From assembly GCA_903873705.1 (NCBI GenBank), contig CAIQPK010000077.1:36607-100606 (forward strand): a stretch of 64,000 nt of DNA, written 5' to 3'. Position numbers and translations under genes: made by a program. The stretch's first letter is position 1; each line of letters begins with the position of its first letter. The stretch comes from an uncultured Acidobacteriota bacterium (GTDB lineage: Bacteria; Acidobacteriota; Terriglobia; Terriglobales; Acidobacteriaceae). Below are positions 62,257 through 64,000 of the stretch, in pieces. Below the pieces are notes generated by a model. It was not told where the DNA came from, ran no database searches, and worked only from the letters and a program-made list of their open reading frames with translations.

Positions 62257-63546
62257 TTACGCCGGCGCTTTGTCGGCCGCCGTCAGGCGCGTCAGGTCCA
62301 GTATCGGCAATCCGCTCGCCTGCAGCTTCGCGAGCATCTCCGCCGAAGGCTTCTGCGCGATCACGATCGTGTCCGAACCCGCAATCAGGTCTTCCACGCT
62401 GCGCACCAGCAGCTTGCCAATGTGCGGCAGCGCCGTCATCACAAAGCTCAGGTTGCTGCCGTAGATCTCATCGAGCTTGATGTGCGCATCGTAGATCACG
62501 GTGTCTTTGCCCTTGCCGAGCATGTGCTCAACGATGGCAATCACCGGGCTCTCGCGCAGGTCATCCGTATCTTCCTTGAACGCCAGCCCAAACAGCCCAA
62601 CCCGCTTACCCGGCAGCGCAAAGATCGCCCGAATGCTGCGCTTCAGGTGCTCGTCGTTCGACGGCAGCACAGACTCCAGCATCGGCAGCTTAACATCCAG
62701 CCGCGACGCCCGATACGTCAGCGCCCGCAGGTCTTTCGGCAGGCACGATCCACCGAATGCAAACCCCGGCTTCAGGTACGCCGGAGAAATATTCAGCTTG
62801 GTGTCCTTGCACATGGTCGCCATCACCTGCTCCGGGTTCACACCCAGCGCCGCAGCCAGCGATCCCACCTCATTCGCAAACCCGATCTTCACCGCGTGGA
62901 ACGCATTGCAGGCGTACTTGATCATCTCCGCCGTGCGCAGTGACACCACCTCACCCTTCACCGGCAGCTCAGCATAAAGTCCGGCAACAGTATCCGCCGC
63001 CACATCGCTCGTCCCACCTACCACCAGGAGCGACGGCTCCATAAAGTCCTTCACCGCCGTGCCTTCGCGCAGAAACTCGGGGTTCGACACCAGGTGCACG
63101 TGCTCTTTGCCCGTGAACACCGTCTCCAGCAGGCTCTCGCAGGTCCCCGGAAACACCGTACTCCGCACCGTCACCATCAGCGGCTTCTCGCGCGGGGTCA
63201 GAAGGCTCGAAATCTCCTCACACACTCGCCGCAGCTGTGACAGGTCGATATTCCCGTTCAGCTGCGAGGGCGTCCCGACGCACAGCAGCATCACATCGGC
63301 CCACGCCACTTCTTCAGCATTCAACCCGCCCGCACGCAGCCGCTTCGCATTCACATTGCGTTCAATCAGCTCCGTCAGCCCGGGCTCGTAGAATGGAGAA
63401 AGCCCCTTATGGATCATCTCGATCTTGTGCAGATCGCGGTCCACGCCCAGTACGTTGTGCCCGATCTCTGCCAGGCAAGCCGAGCTCACGCAGCCCACAT
63501 AACCCAGGCCCATGACGATAATGTTTTTCTTTTGAGTACTATTCAA
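62257..63546 (-). CDS. Nucleotide-sugar dehydrogenase, GDP-mannose 6-dehydrogenase-like
   Basis: The 429-residue enzyme oxidises a nucleotide hexose to its uronate with two NAD. The N-terminal motif is VMGLGYVGCVSSACLAE, then CVGTPSQLNGNIDL, NPEFLREGTAVKDF, the catalytic cysteine in FAFGGSCLPKDLRAL, and AFKEDTDDLRESP. NG-[DN]-DL after the GTPS motif and the FGGSCLPKD form resemble AlgD more than UDP-glucose dehydrogenase, but the substrate is not certain. The start is a TTG with AAGAGGT upstream. Confidence 0.9.
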   Translation of the reverse strand: MNSTQKKNIIVMGLGYVGCVSSACLAEIGHNVLGVDRDLHKIEMIHKGLSPFYEPGLTELIERNVNAKRLRAGGLNAEEVAWADVMLLCVGTPSQLNGNIDLSQLRRVCEEISSLLTPREKPLMVTVRSTVFPGTCESLLETVFTGKEHVHLVSNPEFLREGTAVKDFMEPSLLVVGGTSDVAADTVAGLYAELPVKGEVVSLRTAEMIKYACNAFHAVKIGFANEVGSLAAALGVNPEQVMATMCKDTKLNISPAYLKPGFAFGGSCLPKDLRALTYRASRLDVKLPMLESVLPSNDEHLKRSIRAIFALPGKRVGLFGLAFKEDTDDLRESPVIAIVEHMLGKGKDTVIYDAHIKLDEIYGSNLSFVMTALPHIGKLLVRSVEDLIAGSDTIVIAQKPSAEMLAKLQASGLPILDLTRLTAADKAPA

Positions 63547-63634
63547 ACTGACCTCTTCAATGCGACATAGGGTCGTTTCAGACCCAACCTCTCGATGTTA
63601 TATCCACCGGCCTCAAAGGAGCATCACCCGTAGG

Positions 63635-63862
63635 ATGAAGATTCTCTGGATCAGCCCATTCTTTCTGCACCCCACCGACCGCGGCGGCCAGATCCGCTCC
63701 CTCGGCACCCTCAAAGAGCTCCATCGCCGCCACGAGATCCACTTCGCCGCCCTCAACAACCCGGCCAACACCGAAGGCCCCGACCGCAGCCGGGGCCTCC
63801 AGAAAGGACCGATCGATCGGGGGCCTAGATACTGGCGCCCGTTCGCTTGTAGAGGACGGTGA
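63635..63862 (+). pseudogene. Glycosyltransferase gene cut after ~47 codons (PEP-CTERM/XrtA type)
   Basis: The ATG at 63635 opens MKILWISPFFLHPTDRGGQI, followed by RSLGTLKELHRRHEIHFAALNN, the N-terminal GT-B strand typical of family 4 glycosyltransferases, including the exosortase-associated TIGR03087 type. Family-like sequence stops at about codon 47 (near 63774), and the frame runs into unrelated codons and a stop at 63860. Since family members have about 400 residues, the gene is broken here, either in the genome or by an assembly join. Confidence 0.6.
63775..63798. terminator. GC-rich hairpin at the break point
   Basis: AGGCCCCG (63775-63782) pairs with CGGGGCCT (63791-63798) around ACCGCAGC. 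It lies 26 bases after the stop of the minus-strand gene at the right edge, so it looks like that gene's terminator. It coincides with the point where the glycosyltransferase gene is cut. Confidence 0.55.
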
Positions 63863-64000
63863 TGTTGACGTAGGAGATGTGGAAGAAGGCGTCGTCGAAG
63901 AAGGTGCTGTCGACGATGGTACCGACGATGATGGGACGGTAGAAGATGGACAGCTGCTGGGGGTACTCGAAGACGGCGCTGTCGATGACGGTGCGGTTGA
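63825..64000 (-). CDS. 3' end of an unknown gene from a different sequence context (partial)
   Basis: On the minus strand a frame enters from the right edge and ends with TAG at 63825-63827. The roughly 57 visible codons have almost only C or G in the third position and encode a beta-strand-rich tail (for example DSAVFEYPQQLSIFYRPIIV and the end LYKRTGASI). I do not recognise it. Third-position use is more extreme than in the rest of the window, suggesting a different genome or a transferred segment. Confidence 0.5.
   Translation of the reverse strand, partial: NRTVIDSAVFEYPQQLSIFYRPIIVGTIVDSTFFDDAFFHISYVNITVLYKRTGASI

Noticed and set aside
1..64000. CRISPR arrays, insertion sequences, rRNA or tRNA genes
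   Set aside because: No regularly spaced repeats, transposase reading frames or conserved RNA cores were seen on reading both strands.

Overview
The window is 64 kb of high-GC bacterial chromosome with dense, mostly short-spaced genes. It most resembles an Acidobacteriota genome of the Terriglobales/Acidobacteriaceae type (Terriglobus, Granulicella, Edaphobacter-like). That placement is inference. It rests on two tandem VWFA-domain proteins of the acidobacterial type, an OprB-like porin, the REP-like hairpins, the exosortase-linked exopolysaccharide locus and the general codon style. No rRNA, tRNA, CRISPR array, prophage or transposase was recognised.

Layout. 1-6.1 kb (minus strand): a housekeeping run pepP-like peptidase, accB, accC, thiE and two APC amino acid permeases, the last cut by the window edge. 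6.2-14.8 kb: a Tat-exported metallophosphoesterase (plus), then minus-strand genes for a small membrane protein, an excisionase-type HTH protein, an MBL-fold hydrolase, an acid phosphatase, a long-chain acyl-CoA ligase, a cysteine synthase and two VWFA proteins. 15.0-25.1 kb: a mixed plus-strand region with a polytopic glycosyltransferase-like protein, an atypical endonuclease III homologue, a DUF1015 protein, a Uma2-type protein, a GNAT acetyltransferase, thiG (minus), a tiny Cys-containing ORF in a structured leader upstream of thiG, a porin, a PepSY-like membrane protein, a prepilin peptidase and a DUF3224 protein.

25.1-40.7 kb: one long respiratory complex I operon, nuoA-C-D-[four small ORFs]-E-F-[lipoprotein]-G-H-J-[36-aa membrane peptide]-K-L-M-N. 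nuoB and nuoI, the two FeS subunits linking the NADH arm to the quinone site, are absent from it, so they must be encoded elsewhere if the complex is functional. The operon carries six extra small ORFs, one of them a truncated tandem copy of another. nuoA appears to have a leaderless promoter.

40.7-46.1 kb: a ROK sugar kinase, a monohaem cytochrome c, and a divergent phosphoketolase/acetate kinase pair that together would make acetate and ATP from pentose or fructose phosphates. 46.1-63.6 kb: a surface-polysaccharide region. It holds a UDP-GlcNAc-type nucleotide-sugar dehydrogenase, a UDP-sugar epimerase, a minus-strand exosortase-EpsI-TPR lipoprotein block, and a divergent plus-strand block (Wza-like export protein, beta-barrel protein, Wzz-like chain-length protein, ExeA-type ATPase, tyrosine autokinase, priming glycosyltransferase, GT2). 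GT4 and an AlgD-like dehydrogenase follow on minus. This is the gene set known from exosortase/PEP-CTERM systems, but no PEP-CTERM substrate gene is visible here.

The last ~225 bases look foreign. A glycosyltransferase gene is cut after about 47 codons at a GC-rich hairpin, and beyond it the 3' end of an unrelated gene runs on the minus strand. This may be an assembly join rather than biology.
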